From NCBI GenBank assembly GCA_046328995.1, contig JAXLVN010000003.1:372001-436000 (forward strand): a DNA stretch of 64,000 nucleotides. The letters are read 5' to 3'. The notes under the pieces are model-generated. The model saw nothing but the letters and a program-made list of their open reading frames with translations. It was not told the DNA's origin and did no database searches. The translations under genes were made by a program, and so were the position numbers. This DNA is from JADJXV01 sp046328995 (lineage in GTDB: Bacteria; Bacteroidota; Ignavibacteria; Kapaibacteriales; UBA961). This document shows positions 42,923 through 52,511 of the stretch, one piece after another (position 1 is the first letter of the stretch; the number at the start of each line of letters is the position of its first letter).

Positions 42923-44356
42923 TTACTGTGTGGACGTCGTTGGAAATCCGCTCAGTAAACTAAACTGATTCTGTGCAGTTAAATAATTTTGCTGCATTTT
43001 CTCATACTCCTTGCGCAGACTGCTGGCTTGAGTATCAATGCGTTTTTGGAGCACCGCTTTTCGGTTGCTTACCAATGTAATCTGACTTTGAAGAGAAGTA
43101 CTCCGTGTACTTATCAGGCCGTCAGAGCCAAGGAGCGTTGAAATCGCTGATTTGGCTTTGGCGGCGAAGCTGTCGGCCGTCGTAAAGAGATTCGAAATTT
43201 TGGTCGGATCTGACTCCAAAAAACCTTGCAGAGTCGTCTTGTCCGAAACAGTTAGTATTCCATCAGCACCTATTTTAATGCCAATATCTGTAAGATACTT
43301 AGGACTGCCATCGGCTGCAGTGGATATGGGCTCAGTAATCAGGCTTCTCAGCTTGGCATACACCGAGCGGATGCTTGAATCGCTCCGAAGGGTCGCCGGG
43401 TCCTGCTTCAAATACCGGAGTGTATTATTAAAGGTATCTAAAAACGGCTGAATAACTGTACTGGCAAGCGTATCGGTATCTACCGCAGTTGTCAGGGTCA
43501 CCGGTGCGTCATCGGCGGATTGTATTTTCTGTAAGGTAAGCGTAATTCCTTGCATTACATCACTAAACGTGTTTTTATCCCGCGTGACCTGAATACCGTT
43601 AATTTGAATCTGAGAATCGAGGTCATTGACATTCGAGAGCCGATATCCGGCGCCGGTTGTCGTCGATTGGGTACGTGATGAAGTGCTTGGAGATAACGCC
43701 GCCGTCGTGATTCCGGCGTCTGCCAGAATTTCTCCGTCGGCGAAGGTGACCTGATTTGTAGCACCGGTGGTCTTGGACGTAAAGGTCAGCCTGAGGGTCG
43801 AAGACGTGTCTTTAATGACCGACGCCGAAACTGTAGATGACGAATTTGCATTCACCGCAGCTGCGATTTTTGCGTACGCTGTTTCATTCGTATCCGTGCT
43901 GTCAAACGTCACGTCCGACGATACGGAATTGATGGTAATTGTCTTGGTTGTCCCAGCATAAGCATACGCATCAGGTAGATTTTTGCGGCCGGAAATCAAG
44001 ATATCATTGGTCGCAAGTCGATCGACTTTAACGGTGCCGAGACCGGTAACGGCACTACCGGAAGCGGTCGCTGTCAGAACAGATGTATCGGATACCGTTA
44101 CTTTTTTAGTATTGAACGATGCCGCTGCACCGTCGGCAAAAAACGTATCGGCTTTCGCAGACAGGGTCTCAAGCTGAGTCCGGAACTTATTGAGAAAGAT
44201 CTGACGGCTCTCAAGAGTTGACTTTCTGGATTGAAGTGCATCAACATCCGGCTGCTTCGTTTTGCGGAACGACTCAATCAGCAGGTCACTCGTGGACTGA
44301 CTGCCGGACGAGAGACCGTTGCCTACGGATAATGCTGTACCTAATAAGTCTGCCAT
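42923..44356 (-). CDS. fliD: Flagellar filament cap protein FliD
   Basis: 477 residues. The cap complex at the filament tip that helps flagellin fold into place. The N-terminal FliD_N domain has helical coiled segments (ESFRKTKQPDVDALQSRKST). Then come D2/D3 beta domains with the usual Thr/Ser-rich content and VKVDRLATND, and a FliD_C block (FLDTFNNTLRYLKQDPA... and a C-terminal coiled coil LRKEYEKMQQNYLTAQNQFS). Order flagellin, FliS, FliD, FlaG is standard. Confidence 0.9.
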   Translation of the reverse strand: MADLLGTALSVGNGLSSGSQSTSDLLIESFRKTKQPDVDALQSRKSTLESRQIFLNKFRTQLETLSAKADTFFADGAAASFNTKKVTVSDTSVLTATASGSAVTGLGTVKVDRLATNDILISGRKNLPDAYAYAGTTKTITINSVSSDVTFDSTDTNETAYAKIAAAVNANSSSTVSASVIKDTSSTLRLTFTSKTTGATNQVTFADGEILADAGITTAALSPSTSSRTQSTTTGAGYRLSNVNDLDSQIQINGIQVTRDKNTFSDVMQGITLTLQKIQSADDAPVTLTTAVDTDTLASTVIQPFLDTFNNTLRYLKQDPATLRSDSSIRSVYAKLRSLITEPISTAADGSPKYLTDIGIKIGADGILTVSDKTTLQGFLESDPTKISNLFTTADSFAAKAKSAISTLLGSDGLISTRSTSLQSQITLVSNRKAVLQKRIDTQASSLRKEYEKMQQNYLTAQNQFSLLSGFPTTSTQ

Positions 44357-44415
44357 AATACGTTGATAATCGTACCAAAATTGTAACCTGTACGACAGCT
44401 ACAGGACTACGGTAG

Positions 44416-44763
44416 TTATTCTAAATTAAATGCTTTTGCCCATGTATCACGGAGCTCCTGAATGATATTCAGGGCTTCGTTGTTTTTCTTTTGCGCTATA
44501 CAGCGTTGGCAATAATCATAGAGCTCGTATAATCGATTGGCCGGCTCGGGATAATCGAAATTCAGTGCTCCCATGAGCTCAACGAGTACTCTGTTCATAC
44601 GAGGTGCATTGTTCTGCTTGCAGCTGACAATAAACAAATCATATGTCTTGAGTGTGATTTTTTCTGGGCTCCACGTCAATACTTCTTGGTCAAGATACGC
44701 CGGGATAGTTCCTTCTCCACCATAAAGCTTCCGTGCTGCTAATTGTTGTGCCGGTGTTGGCAT
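44416..44763 (-). CDS. fliS: Flagellin export chaperone FliS
   Basis: 115 residues, four-helix bundle. Key block YLDQEVLTWSPEKITLKTYD, with the T/SPEKI-LxxYD pattern of FliS, and MNRVLVELMGALNFDYPEPA in the middle. It binds the C-terminal helix of flagellin in the cytoplasm to stop early polymerisation. Between the flagellin and fliD genes. Confidence 0.88.
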   Translation of the reverse strand: MPTPAQQLAARKLYGGEGTIPAYLDQEVLTWSPEKITLKTYDLFIVSCKQNNAPRMNRVLVELMGALNFDYPEPANRLYELYDYCQRCIAQKKNNEALNIIQELRDTWAKAFNLE

Positions 44764-44887
44764 GGCTTATCTATTCTGTTGTTGAAGAAAAATACTCTGT
44801 TAATTGTACCAACCTCAGCTCAAATACCGTGCCACTGCGGCTTCGCAATCGGAGTATGGCAGGCAGCTGACGATTGATTGTATAATA

Positions 44888-44921
44888 CAGAAAGGCGGAC
44901 ATTGAATGTGCCGCCTTTCTG
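44888..44921 (-). terminator. Hairpin between flagellin and fliS genes
   Basis: CAGAAAGGCGG and CCGCCTTTCTG are perfect arms with partly paired inner bases (ACATT/AATGT). There is no T run on the minus strand, so it may act as an attenuator or mRNA-stabilising hairpin that keeps flagellin mRNA abundant. Confidence 0.65.
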
Positions 44922-44978
44922 CTATACAGTAAGTACCTGATTTGTGCTAATTTACGTCTAGAGGTTAATCACTAGGAA

Positions 44979-45914
44979 TTAACGAAACAACTGTAAATAT
45001 TGTTGAGGACTTTGATTAGCTTGTGTAAGCGTCACGATTGAGGTCTGTTGTAAGAACTGCGCCTTGACCAGCTCCAATTGCTCCGTCGCCACATCAGCAT
45101 CCTGAATACGGGAAATAGCTGCATTATAATTGGTAATCTGTGATTTTAAGGAGTCTGTTTGCGAAGCAAGACGGTTCGTCACACCACCAAGATAAGATGC
45201 TACTTTGTTCACATTATCCAACGCAGATGCCAAGCTTGTGAGCGTTGTCGGAATGTTGGCAAGAGCGAAGATACCTAAGTTGCTGCTGCTAATCGAGTTT
45301 AAAGAATTTAAATCCAGACCGGTAACGCCGGCAAAGTTGCCGTTCCCCGTTACGGTGGTTAGGAAATTTCCCTGAATATTAAAATTGGCAGCGCTTGCTT
45401 GGGTCGTAAGATCCACCGCAACAGTCAGCAAAGAGTTGCTTGCATTGAATCCAATGACAAAGTCACCCGAGAAACCACCGTCTAACAGCTGTCTTCCGCC
45501 AAAAACAGTTGAGTCAACAATCGTTTGAATTTGCTGCGCAAAACGATAAGCAGATTGCGCCAGCGCTACTTTTTCGTTTGTACCAAGAGCACCGGATGAA
45601 GCGGTAGCAGCTGCATCTTTAATGCTGGTAAGCAGATTATTAATATTATCAAATGCATCTTGAGCTATATTGGTTACGTTCTCTGCTTCTCCCACAGCGC
45701 CGAGAGCTGCTTTGAGGGCTCCGTTACGGGCCAAAAGCGAACGTGATGTGATATAACCAGCAACATCATCGGCAGCAGAGTTAATTCGCTTTCCGGTAGA
45801 AAGGCGTAATTGACGAAGTGCGATATTTGTGCTCGATGCCTGAAGTGCGTTATACGCATTTTCGGCGGGGGTATTTGTGCGGATGCGACTTCCGCCTGAT
45901 ACTGCTGAGGGCAT
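44979..45914 (-). CDS. fliC: Flagellin
   Basis: 311 residues, short for a flagellin, with D0/D1 ends intact. N-terminal LRQLRLSTGKRINSAADDVAGY and NVTNIAQDAFDNINNLLTSI; C-terminal AISRIQDADVATEQLELVKA and a helix ending in FLQQTSIVTLTQANQSPQQY. The central domain is small. Exported through the flagellar pore with FliS. A GGAGG site lies 6 bases before the ATG and a sigma-28-like promoter lies about 70 bases upstream. Confidence 0.95.
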   Translation of the reverse strand: MPSAVSGGSRIRTNTPAENAYNALQASSTNIALRQLRLSTGKRINSAADDVAGYITSRSLLARNGALKAALGAVGEAENVTNIAQDAFDNINNLLTSIKDAAATASSGALGTNEKVALAQSAYRFAQQIQTIVDSTVFGGRQLLDGGFSGDFVIGFNASNSLLTVAVDLTTQASAANFNIQGNFLTTVTGNGNFAGVTGLDLNSLNSISSSNLGIFALANIPTTLTSLASALDNVNKVASYLGGVTNRLASQTDSLKSQITNYNAAISRIQDADVATEQLELVKAQFLQQTSIVTLTQANQSPQQYLQLFR

Positions 45915-45983
45915 GATAAACCTCCATGTAAATTAACCTGAACGTTGGGCGTCCTGCCAAGTATTTTTTAATTCCAAAGTCAA

Positions 45984-46011
45984 TTCTCGGCAATTGGAAT
46001 ACAAAACTTGA
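45984..46011 (-). promoter_or_regulatory. Sigma-28 (FliA)-type promoter for flagellin
   Basis: On the minus strand TCAAGTTT (46011-46004), 12-base spacer, GCCGAGAA (45991-45984). The sigma-28 consensus is TAAAGTTT-N11-GCCGATAA, so 14 of 16 positions agree. It is 70 bases ahead of the flagellin ATG. Confidence 0.75.
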
Positions 46012-46025
46012 GGATTATTTTATAA

Positions 46026-47315
46026 TTATGTCTGCTCGATACTGTCGGTCGGTCGCGCGTACTCTGTCCGTAGTGCCGAATCGACCCTTTCGCGCTTTAT
46101 GACAACGACGGTCGAGTCATCGCTGTACACGGCATCTATACTGAACTTCTGAACCTCTTCAAGTATCCGGTATGCAAGGGTCTTTGCATCGTCTGAAGAA
46201 TGTGATTTGAGAATCTCAGCCAATCGCTGATAGCCAAACAAATTTCCCGTTGCATCCTGAGCTTCCAGTATTCCATCGGTGAAAAGCAGCAAAACATCAC
46301 CAAAATTCATATTAATATTTTCAACACTGAAACGCTGCTCCGGGATAATACCGAGTATTCCTCCCGTAGGATTGAGCAAGCGTGACTCACCGGACTGCGC
46401 CGAATAATGCAGCGGAGAGCAGTGCCCGGCATTGGCAAACAGCACAAGTCCGTTTTTCGAGCTGGTGAGCTCACAGTAAAAAAGAGTGACGAATCGTTCA
46501 AATGGGAATGTCTCGTAGAGGAGTTTATTAAGATGGGATATTAGCGACGATATCTTCGTATGATACCCTACACCCATACGGATAGCACCGGACACAAAAA
46601 GCGCTTGGATTGCCGCCGGAAGCCCTTTACTTGCTGCATCGCTTATAACGATACTAACCCGCTCATCATCCTCAGGTGATTTGAGATAGTCAAAATAATC
46701 ACCTCCGACGATGTTGTCGGGAAGGGAAACGCCAAAGATGCTGTAGTCATAAAAATTCAAAAGATGGTCCGGCAGCAGGCCCCGTTGAATTTCAGATGCT
46801 TTATCGAGGTCCCGCATGAGCTTTTCCTGTTCGGCATGCCTCGTAAGATTCCGCAGTGCCGTCGTGGCAGCGCTACCGATGACACTCAGAATATCGAAAA
46901 AGTCCTGATCAAGATGCTTGCCGTTGAAGGCAAGAGCATAGCTGTAGAATTTCCCGCTCGTCCGCTTGACGATTTCACCGACACCGGTGGCAGAGTACTG
47001 ATGTATTCCTTTCTCGCGTAACAATGCATCGGTTTCATAGTTGATGACCGTACGGCGCGCTGATAAGAGAGCAAAAACCGGCTGTTCGGATATTTTGACA
47101 GAATAGTCGTCAGGTATTTCATCCATCTCGCCGTATTGATACTCTAATCCGTAAAAGTCGTCGCTTGGCGAGAGAGACCATACTCTGCCGCCGGTAATAT
47201 TGAGCTCTTTACGATCGACAAAATAGCGCACAAGTGCTTTTAAAAGCTCAAGTTCACTCGTAAATTGCGCGGAAAACAATTTTTCAACCAGTTTGTAAAT
47301 TTCTCGTTGTGTCAT
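46026..47315 (-). CDS. GAF-SpoIIE (RsbU-like) PP2C phosphatase
   Basis: 429 residues. N-terminal GAF-like sensor region (about 1-160), a short coiled linker (EKLMRDLDKASEIQRGLLP) and a SpoIIE/PP2C Ser/Thr phosphatase domain. Metal-binding Asp residues are in VGGDYFDYL, SDAASKG, FTDGILEAQD and DDSTVVVIK; GHCSPLHY is also typical. Such enzymes dephosphorylate anti-sigma-factor antagonists in partner-switching systems. It is directly upstream of the flagellin promoter on the same strand, so it could tie envelope or stress signals to flagellar expression; no partner kinase or antagonist is in the window. Confidence 0.88.
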   Translation of the reverse strand: MTQREIYKLVEKLFSAQFTSELELLKALVRYFVDRKELNITGGRVWSLSPSDDFYGLEYQYGEMDEIPDDYSVKISEQPVFALLSARRTVINYETDALLREKGIHQYSATGVGEIVKRTSGKFYSYALAFNGKHLDQDFFDILSVIGSAATTALRNLTRHAEQEKLMRDLDKASEIQRGLLPDHLLNFYDYSIFGVSLPDNIVGGDYFDYLKSPEDDERVSIVISDAASKGLPAAIQALFVSGAIRMGVGYHTKISSLISHLNKLLYETFPFERFVTLFYCELTSSKNGLVLFANAGHCSPLHYSAQSGESRLLNPTGGILGIIPEQRFSVENINMNFGDVLLLFTDGILEAQDATGNLFGYQRLAEILKSHSSDDAKTLAYRILEEVQKFSIDAVYSDDSTVVVIKRERVDSALRTEYARPTDSIEQT

Positions 47316-47593
47316 AATTCTTTGATGGTCATGCTGTATCAGGCACGGGGCTTCTACAGCGTTAAATTGTGTGAAATTTCACTCCGATGTACCAAAAGGC
47401 ATAATTATTGCCTGCAAAACAGCGATATTTGCTGTATATTTTGCGTTAGCAGTCGATTGTTTCGTTTCTTCTCAATGCAATTTACGGCTTTTTTAAACGT
47501 AATTTTCTATAGTATCATCGTGATATTATCAATTATTCTTAAATTACAACTATTTACAGTACTACTACTCCACCGAAATCACAGTGAGGCATT

Positions 47594-48040
47594 ATGAGTA
47601 TAACTTTTATCAAGTATGTATTTTTCCTGACATTGTTTTGTACCCTTTTTTCTGCACGCCTGTCGGCAGCGCAAAATTCAACGCTCTATGCGTTTTCTAA
47701 AAAATCCCTTTCATCCGCAGCTGCACTTCAGCGCTATGATACGGTGACATCGATTTCCCGTAAGCAGGCGGCTGACTCGTCGGTGACCCGGATTAAATCC
47801 ATCAAAGAAACAAAAGACGGCCTTCTTCTCACCGTTGAGCTTGCTGATGACCAGCAGGTGCTGACGGTATCTGCCTATAATCTTCTCGGAAAAAAAGTGC
47901 TTGATATTTATCATGGTGGTGAAAAAGCAGGCATACGGGAGTATCCTCTCAACACAAATTCAATTCCCAGTGGGATATACATATGTGTAGTACAGGGAGA
48001 CAACTTCCGCCTTGCTGAAAAGTTTTTCGTGTCTAAATAA
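47594..48040 (+). CDS. Small exported protein with T9SS-type C-terminal domain
   Basis: 148 residues. Signal peptide (MSITFIKYVFFLTLFCTLFS..., cleavage after SAA). The C-terminal ~75 residues look like a T9SS type A sorting domain (VSAYNLLGKKVLDIYHGGEK, then IPSGIYICVVQGD) with little else between, so the mature protein is almost only the sorting domain. It lies 11 bases ahead of a PorV-like gene, which suggests a link with T9SS. Confidence 0.78.
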   Translation: MSITFIKYVFFLTLFCTLFSARLSAAQNSTLYAFSKKSLSSAAALQRYDTVTSISRKQAADSSVTRIKSIKETKDGLLLTVELADDQQVLTVSAYNLLGKKVLDIYHGGEKAGIREYPLNTNSIPSGIYICVVQGDNFRLAEKFFVSK

Positions 48041-48051
48041 CTCTATCTACA

Positions 48052-49089
48052 ATGCTTATGAAAAATATGCTCCGATGTGTATTCGTTCTCTGCTTACTCC
48101 TGATGTTGAAATACAGTGCTTTCTCGCAAGCAACCGGCTCCGGATACGCCGAGTCGTATCTTCAACGACCCGTCGGAGCACGTGCGATAGGATTCGGCGG
48201 TGCATATACAGCCGTGTCTAATGAACCGAACGGAATATTTTTTAACCCTGCCGCATCAGCTTTCCTTGCCTCGCGTCCTCAATTTTCCATGATGGTATCC
48301 CCCATGCAATTTGGGCGTAATCAATACGCTCTCAGCTATGGACAGTCCCTCGGGAGCTGGGGAGTAGCTGCGTCTGTCAATACCATGCAATCGGCAAAAT
48401 TTGCCGCTACGAATAGCAATGGCGATTATCTTGGTGATTTTTCAAATGAACAGTACGATATGGCAGTTGCCGGCTCGTGGAGGAATGAATTCTTTTCGCT
48501 CGGAGCAAGCGCAAAATATCTTATTAATGCTCTCACCGGCTCGGGCGCCAGCGGCAAGACATTTGCATTCGATTTTGGTGCAAAAATGAATTTTATGGAT
48601 CTGTTTACATTCGGTGCATCAATTCAGAATATTGGAGGTAGAATTGATTGGAACTCTGTAAATGGTAAAGATTTGATACCATATTCAATACGTGCCGGAC
48701 TCGCTACCGAAATCGGTATTAATTCGGAGGAATATGTCGTACGCTCGACTGTGCGAGGAGAGCCTGAAACAGTAGAATTACCGGCAACGCAGTACATCCT
48801 CGTCGCACTTGATGCCGTGTATCAGCAGAATGATAAAGTCCCAACAATTCTCCTCGGCGCCGAATACTCGCCGCTCGAGATAGTTGCCGTCCGCGGAGGT
48901 ATGTCGATCTATGGTGAAAAATACAATATCAATAGAATTATGCCGATGACGCAATGGGGAGCAGGTTTTACAGTAAAACCGGTCGTTGCTTCACTGCCGT
49001 TTCGGTTCCAAGTCGATTATGCCGTCGCTGCCGATGACCTTGCCAATGGTCAAGTAGGGCATCATCTGTCTCTCGTTATGGAATTTTAA
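48052..49089 (+). CDS. PorV/PorQ-family outer-membrane protein
   Basis: 345 residues (343 from the second ATG). Signal peptide, then the family hallmark RPVGARAIGFGGAYTAVSN followed by GIFFNPAASAF, as in PorV/PorQ/FadL-like barrels. Alternating strands to a C-terminal LSLVMEF, typical of beta-barrel outer-membrane proteins. PorV takes T9SS cargo to the attachment complex, fitting the sorting-domain proteins here. Probably cotranscribed with the gene 11 bases upstream and perhaps the glycosyltransferase downstream. Confidence 0.85.
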   Translation: MLMKNMLRCVFVLCLLLMLKYSAFSQATGSGYAESYLQRPVGARAIGFGGAYTAVSNEPNGIFFNPAASAFLASRPQFSMMVSPMQFGRNQYALSYGQSLGSWGVAASVNTMQSAKFAATNSNGDYLGDFSNEQYDMAVAGSWRNEFFSLGASAKYLINALTGSGASGKTFAFDFGAKMNFMDLFTFGASIQNIGGRIDWNSVNGKDLIPYSIRAGLATEIGINSEEYVVRSTVRGEPETVELPATQYILVALDAVYQQNDKVPTILLGAEYSPLEIVAVRGGMSIYGEKYNINRIMPMTQWGAGFTVKPVVASLPFRFQVDYAVAADDLANGQVGHHLSLVMEF

Positions 49090-49123
49090 TTCAGGAAATT
49101 CCTTCTAACTGCCTACTCAATTT

Positions 49124-50272
49124 ATGGATGAATCTCCACGTAAAAAAATCGTCATCATCGGTCCGGCACATCCGTATCGCGGTGGTAATGCTATGTTTAT
49201 TCAGTATTTGTGTAATGCCCTGTCTGCCAAATTTGACGTGCGCTTGCTGAATTATTCCTTGCTTTATCCCTCGTTCCTCTTCCCGGGTACGACCCAATTC
49301 GATCAGAGTGAAAAAGTCATTCAGGGCTACCCGAATGAACGCCTTGTCAATTCCATTAATCCAATTTCATGGATTAAAACGGCACTCCGGATAAAGCGTG
49401 AGAAAGCCGACTTGGTCGTTTTTGACTGGTGGAATCCTTTCTTTGGCGCCTGTCACTGGGCGATGTCGAGACTCCTCAAGAACCATTATTCCGGGAAAAT
49501 CCTCTTCATTACCGAAAATTTTATCTCCCATGAAGCACGGTTTATCGATTCCTTCCTCACAAAAATCGGCCTCCGATATGCCAATAAATTCCTCGCACTT
49601 TCTGCCGAGGTAGAGCAGCACCTGAAAGGCATTGCCGACGGACGTCCTATATTCCGCTCCGAGCTGCCGATGTTCGATTATTCGCATACACCTTTCGATG
49701 GAGAAGCAGAACGCACGGCATTGGGGTTCACCAGCGAAGATAATGTGCTTATGTTCTTTGGTTATGTCCGTAAATACAAAGGACTTGATATCCTCCTGCA
49801 TGCATTCCCCATGATCCTCAAATCGCTGCCGAATGCGAAGCTCTTGGTCGTCGGTGAATTCTATGACAAACCAGAAATCTATACCGATATCGTGCTACAC
49901 AACGGCACAGCCGACCGTGTGAAATTCGTCAATCAATTTGTGCCTAATGAAGAAGTCGGCAAATATTTCGCCGCTGCCGATGTGATGGTACAGCCCTACC
50001 GCAGTGCAACGCAAAGCGGTATCCTCAATGTCGCCTACAGCTTCGGTGTGCCGGCTGTGGTCACTCGCGTCGGAGGACTTGAAGAATATGTCACCGATGG
50101 CGTGACCGGTATTGTCGCACAGCCCGAATCACCCGAAGAACTCGCCAAAGCCGTTGTTCGCTTTTACACTCTGCGCCCTACTGTCAATTTTGCAGAGAAT
50201 ATCCGCGATCGTGTCTCCCATAGCGCTTTTCACGGAATTACCGATGTCTTCGAGCAAATTCTCATTGCCTGA
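49124..50272 (+). CDS. Glycosyltransferase family 4
   Basis: 382 residues. Two Rossmann domains; the N-terminal IIGPAHPYRGGNAMF loop and a C-terminal GT4 block VQPYRSATQSGILNVAYSFG, VTRVGGLEEYV and DGVTGIVAQPESPEEL, with the Glu/Gly nucleotide-sugar binding pattern. Builds surface glycans or lipid-linked oligosaccharides; sugar specificity unknown. Lies 34 bases after the PorV-like gene on the same strand. Confidence 0.88.
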   Translation: MDESPRKKIVIIGPAHPYRGGNAMFIQYLCNALSAKFDVRLLNYSLLYPSFLFPGTTQFDQSEKVIQGYPNERLVNSINPISWIKTALRIKREKADLVVFDWWNPFFGACHWAMSRLLKNHYSGKILFITENFISHEARFIDSFLTKIGLRYANKFLALSAEVEQHLKGIADGRPIFRSELPMFDYSHTPFDGEAERTALGFTSEDNVLMFFGYVRKYKGLDILLHAFPMILKSLPNAKLLVVGEFYDKPEIYTDIVLHNGTADRVKFVNQFVPNEEVGKYFAAADVMVQPYRSATQSGILNVAYSFGVPAVVTRVGGLEEYVTDGVTGIVAQPESPEELAKAVVRFYTLRPTVNFAENIRDRVSHSAFHGITDVFEQILIA

Positions 50273-50487
50273 TGGTAGTGTACCTCCTTGAATGCTCACC
50301 GGACAATCACTCCAGATACCCGTTGCCGTCCAAGCCTACTCAGATTCTTGGTATATAGGACCGACTGTGAGCAATTGCTAAGCAAAAAAACGCGTGGGAC
50401 CTACAAAGGTGAACCCAAAATTATCTGTATTTTTGCAGAATAATACACTCAATACTTCTGTTCCTAACCCATAATTGAAGATAACTT

Positions 50488-52146
50488 ATGCGCACAGTAC
50501 GTTCGCCGAGAGGCACGACTTTAACTTGTAAAAATTGGCAGATTGAAGCTGCGTATCGTATGATTCAGAACAACTTAGACCCTGATAATGCCGAAAAGCC
50601 CGATCAGCTTATCGTCTATGGAGGTCTTGGGAAAGCGGCTCGCAATTGGGAATGTTTTGACGCGATACTCGATTCATTACGTTCGATGGATGAAACCGAG
50701 ACGTTGCTTGTGCAGTCAGGTAAGCCGGTCGGAATTGTACGTACGCATGAACATGCGCCAAGGGTCATTATTGCTAATTCAAACTTAGTCGGTAAGTGGG
50801 CAACATGGGAAGAATTCAGACGGTTAGATGCCCTTGGGCTGATGATGTACGGTCAAATGACGGCCGGAAGTTGGATCTATATCGGTACGCAGGGAATTCT
50901 TCAGGGCACCTATGAGACCTTTGCCGAATGCGCACGTCAGCATTTTGGCGGCACGTTGAACGGACGTTTTGTGCTCACGGCAGGGCTCGGCGGTATGGGC
51001 GGCGCTCAGCCATTGGCAGCGACCTTCTGCGGAGCTGCATGCCTGTGTGTAGAAATTGATGAAACGCGGATTGATAAGCGTATTCACGACGGATATTGCG
51101 ATGTCAAATGCGCAAATTTAGATGAAGCGCTTGCACTCATAACCGAACATTGTACGAATAAAACACCTATTTCAATCGGACTTATAGGAAATGCTGCCGA
51201 AGTACTACCCGAACTCGTGCGCCGAAATATCCTCCCAGATGTGGTCACCGACCAAACAGCCGCACATGACCCACTGAACGGATACTATCCAAGTGGTATG
51301 ACAAAAGCGGAAGCCGATGATTTACGAGTTGAAAATCCAACGGAATATTTGGAACGTACCTATCGTTCAATTGCCGACCATGTACGTGCTATGCTCGAAT
51401 TTCAACAGCGCGGGGCGGTGGTGTTTGATTATGGAAATAATTTACGAGGTGTAGCACGTGACTCCGGTGGCGTGGCTAATGCTTTTGATTTCCAAGGGTT
51501 TGTACCGGCGTATATTCGTCCGCTTTTTTGTGATGGCAGTGGTCCGTTCCGCTGGGTGGCACTCTCGGGTGATCCTAATGATATTCATGTGACAGATCGG
51601 GCGATTATGGAACTCTTCCCGGATAATGAAAATCTGCACCGGTGGATTACGAAAGCTCAAAAACATGTTGGTTGGCAAGGGCTTCCTGCCCGTATCTGTT
51701 GGCTCAAATACGGCGAACGCGCCAAAGCAGGAAAGATGTTTAATGATTTGGTGCGCGATGGGAAAGTGTCGGCCCCGATTGTCATCGGTCGCGATCACCT
51801 CGATTGCGGTTCGGTGGCATCCCCGTTCCGTGAAACCGAAGCGATGAAGGATGGTTCGGACGCCATTGCCGACTGGGTATATCTAAATTTCGCGTTAAAT
51901 GCAATTGGTGGAGCAAGTTGGGTGTCGCTCCATCATGGCGGTGGAGTAGGGATGGGGTTCTCGCTTCATGCGGGAATGGTCGTCGTTGCCGATGGAACTC
52001 CAGGCGCGGAAGCACGTCTTGGTCGTGTATTAACGTATGATCCAATGATGGGAATTCTCCGTCATGCCGATGCAGGCTATGAGCGTGCGCAGGACAATGC
52101 AGAAAAATTTGGCATAAAAATACCACTACTGCATAGTAACCGTTAA
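50488..52146 (+). CDS. hutU: Urocanate hydratase
   Basis: 552 residues, normal length. Converts urocanate to imidazolone propionate in histidine breakdown, with NAD+ acting as an electrophile. NAD-binding GLGGMGGAQ (167-175), VGKWATWEEF and YGQMTAGSWIYIGTQGILQG in the N-terminal part. The conserved urocanase Cys is C404 (in ARIC), and GRDHLDCGSVASPFRETEAM and LHHGGGVGMGFSLHAG close the active site. No hutH, hutI or hutG in the window. TATTTTTG at 50428-50435 fits a Bacteroidota -7 box. Confidence 0.97.
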   Translation: MRTVRSPRGTTLTCKNWQIEAAYRMIQNNLDPDNAEKPDQLIVYGGLGKAARNWECFDAILDSLRSMDETETLLVQSGKPVGIVRTHEHAPRVIIANSNLVGKWATWEEFRRLDALGLMMYGQMTAGSWIYIGTQGILQGTYETFAECARQHFGGTLNGRFVLTAGLGGMGGAQPLAATFCGAACLCVEIDETRIDKRIHDGYCDVKCANLDEALALITEHCTNKTPISIGLIGNAAEVLPELVRRNILPDVVTDQTAAHDPLNGYYPSGMTKAEADDLRVENPTEYLERTYRSIADHVRAMLEFQQRGAVVFDYGNNLRGVARDSGGVANAFDFQGFVPAYIRPLFCDGSGPFRWVALSGDPNDIHVTDRAIMELFPDNENLHRWITKAQKHVGWQGLPARICWLKYGERAKAGKMFNDLVRDGKVSAPIVIGRDHLDCGSVASPFRETEAMKDGSDAIADWVYLNFALNAIGGASWVSLHHGGGVGMGFSLHAGMVVVADGTPGAEARLGRVLTYDPMMGILRHADAGYERAQDNAEKFGIKIPLLHSNR

Positions 52147-52511
52147 TGATTGTTAAATAAATGACAGCATGTCATCTCTGGCAGAACAAATTCCGTAATT
52201 TTACTGCCACAGAGGATGAGATGTCAGGAAAATATAAAAAAGGAAGTGTATGTAACCAATTATATACCGTGTGTGTCTTCTGCTCAGTTAGTGCATCGAA
52301 AATCCCCCAAATCGCATAAAATTCATGGTTGTTTGATACTACGCTCTATCAGTTTAATCTATTAAAGAAGAAATTCTTTGTTCTTAACTGTGAATGGGCA
52401 GAAACTTTAGTTTTTTGTATCATCTAATCAAGGATTCACATGCAAACGAGCAGTCGCAAACACTCCCGTATTAATAATTTTGGTCAATTACCTTTCTACA
52501 AGGAGTATAGT
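52147..52511. other. Intergenic region before the sigma factor gene
   Basis: 365 bases. Open frames across it are short and without similarity. Near its end an AAGGAG site (52500-52505) sits 6 bases before the sigma factor ATG; nothing else identified. Confidence 0.4.
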
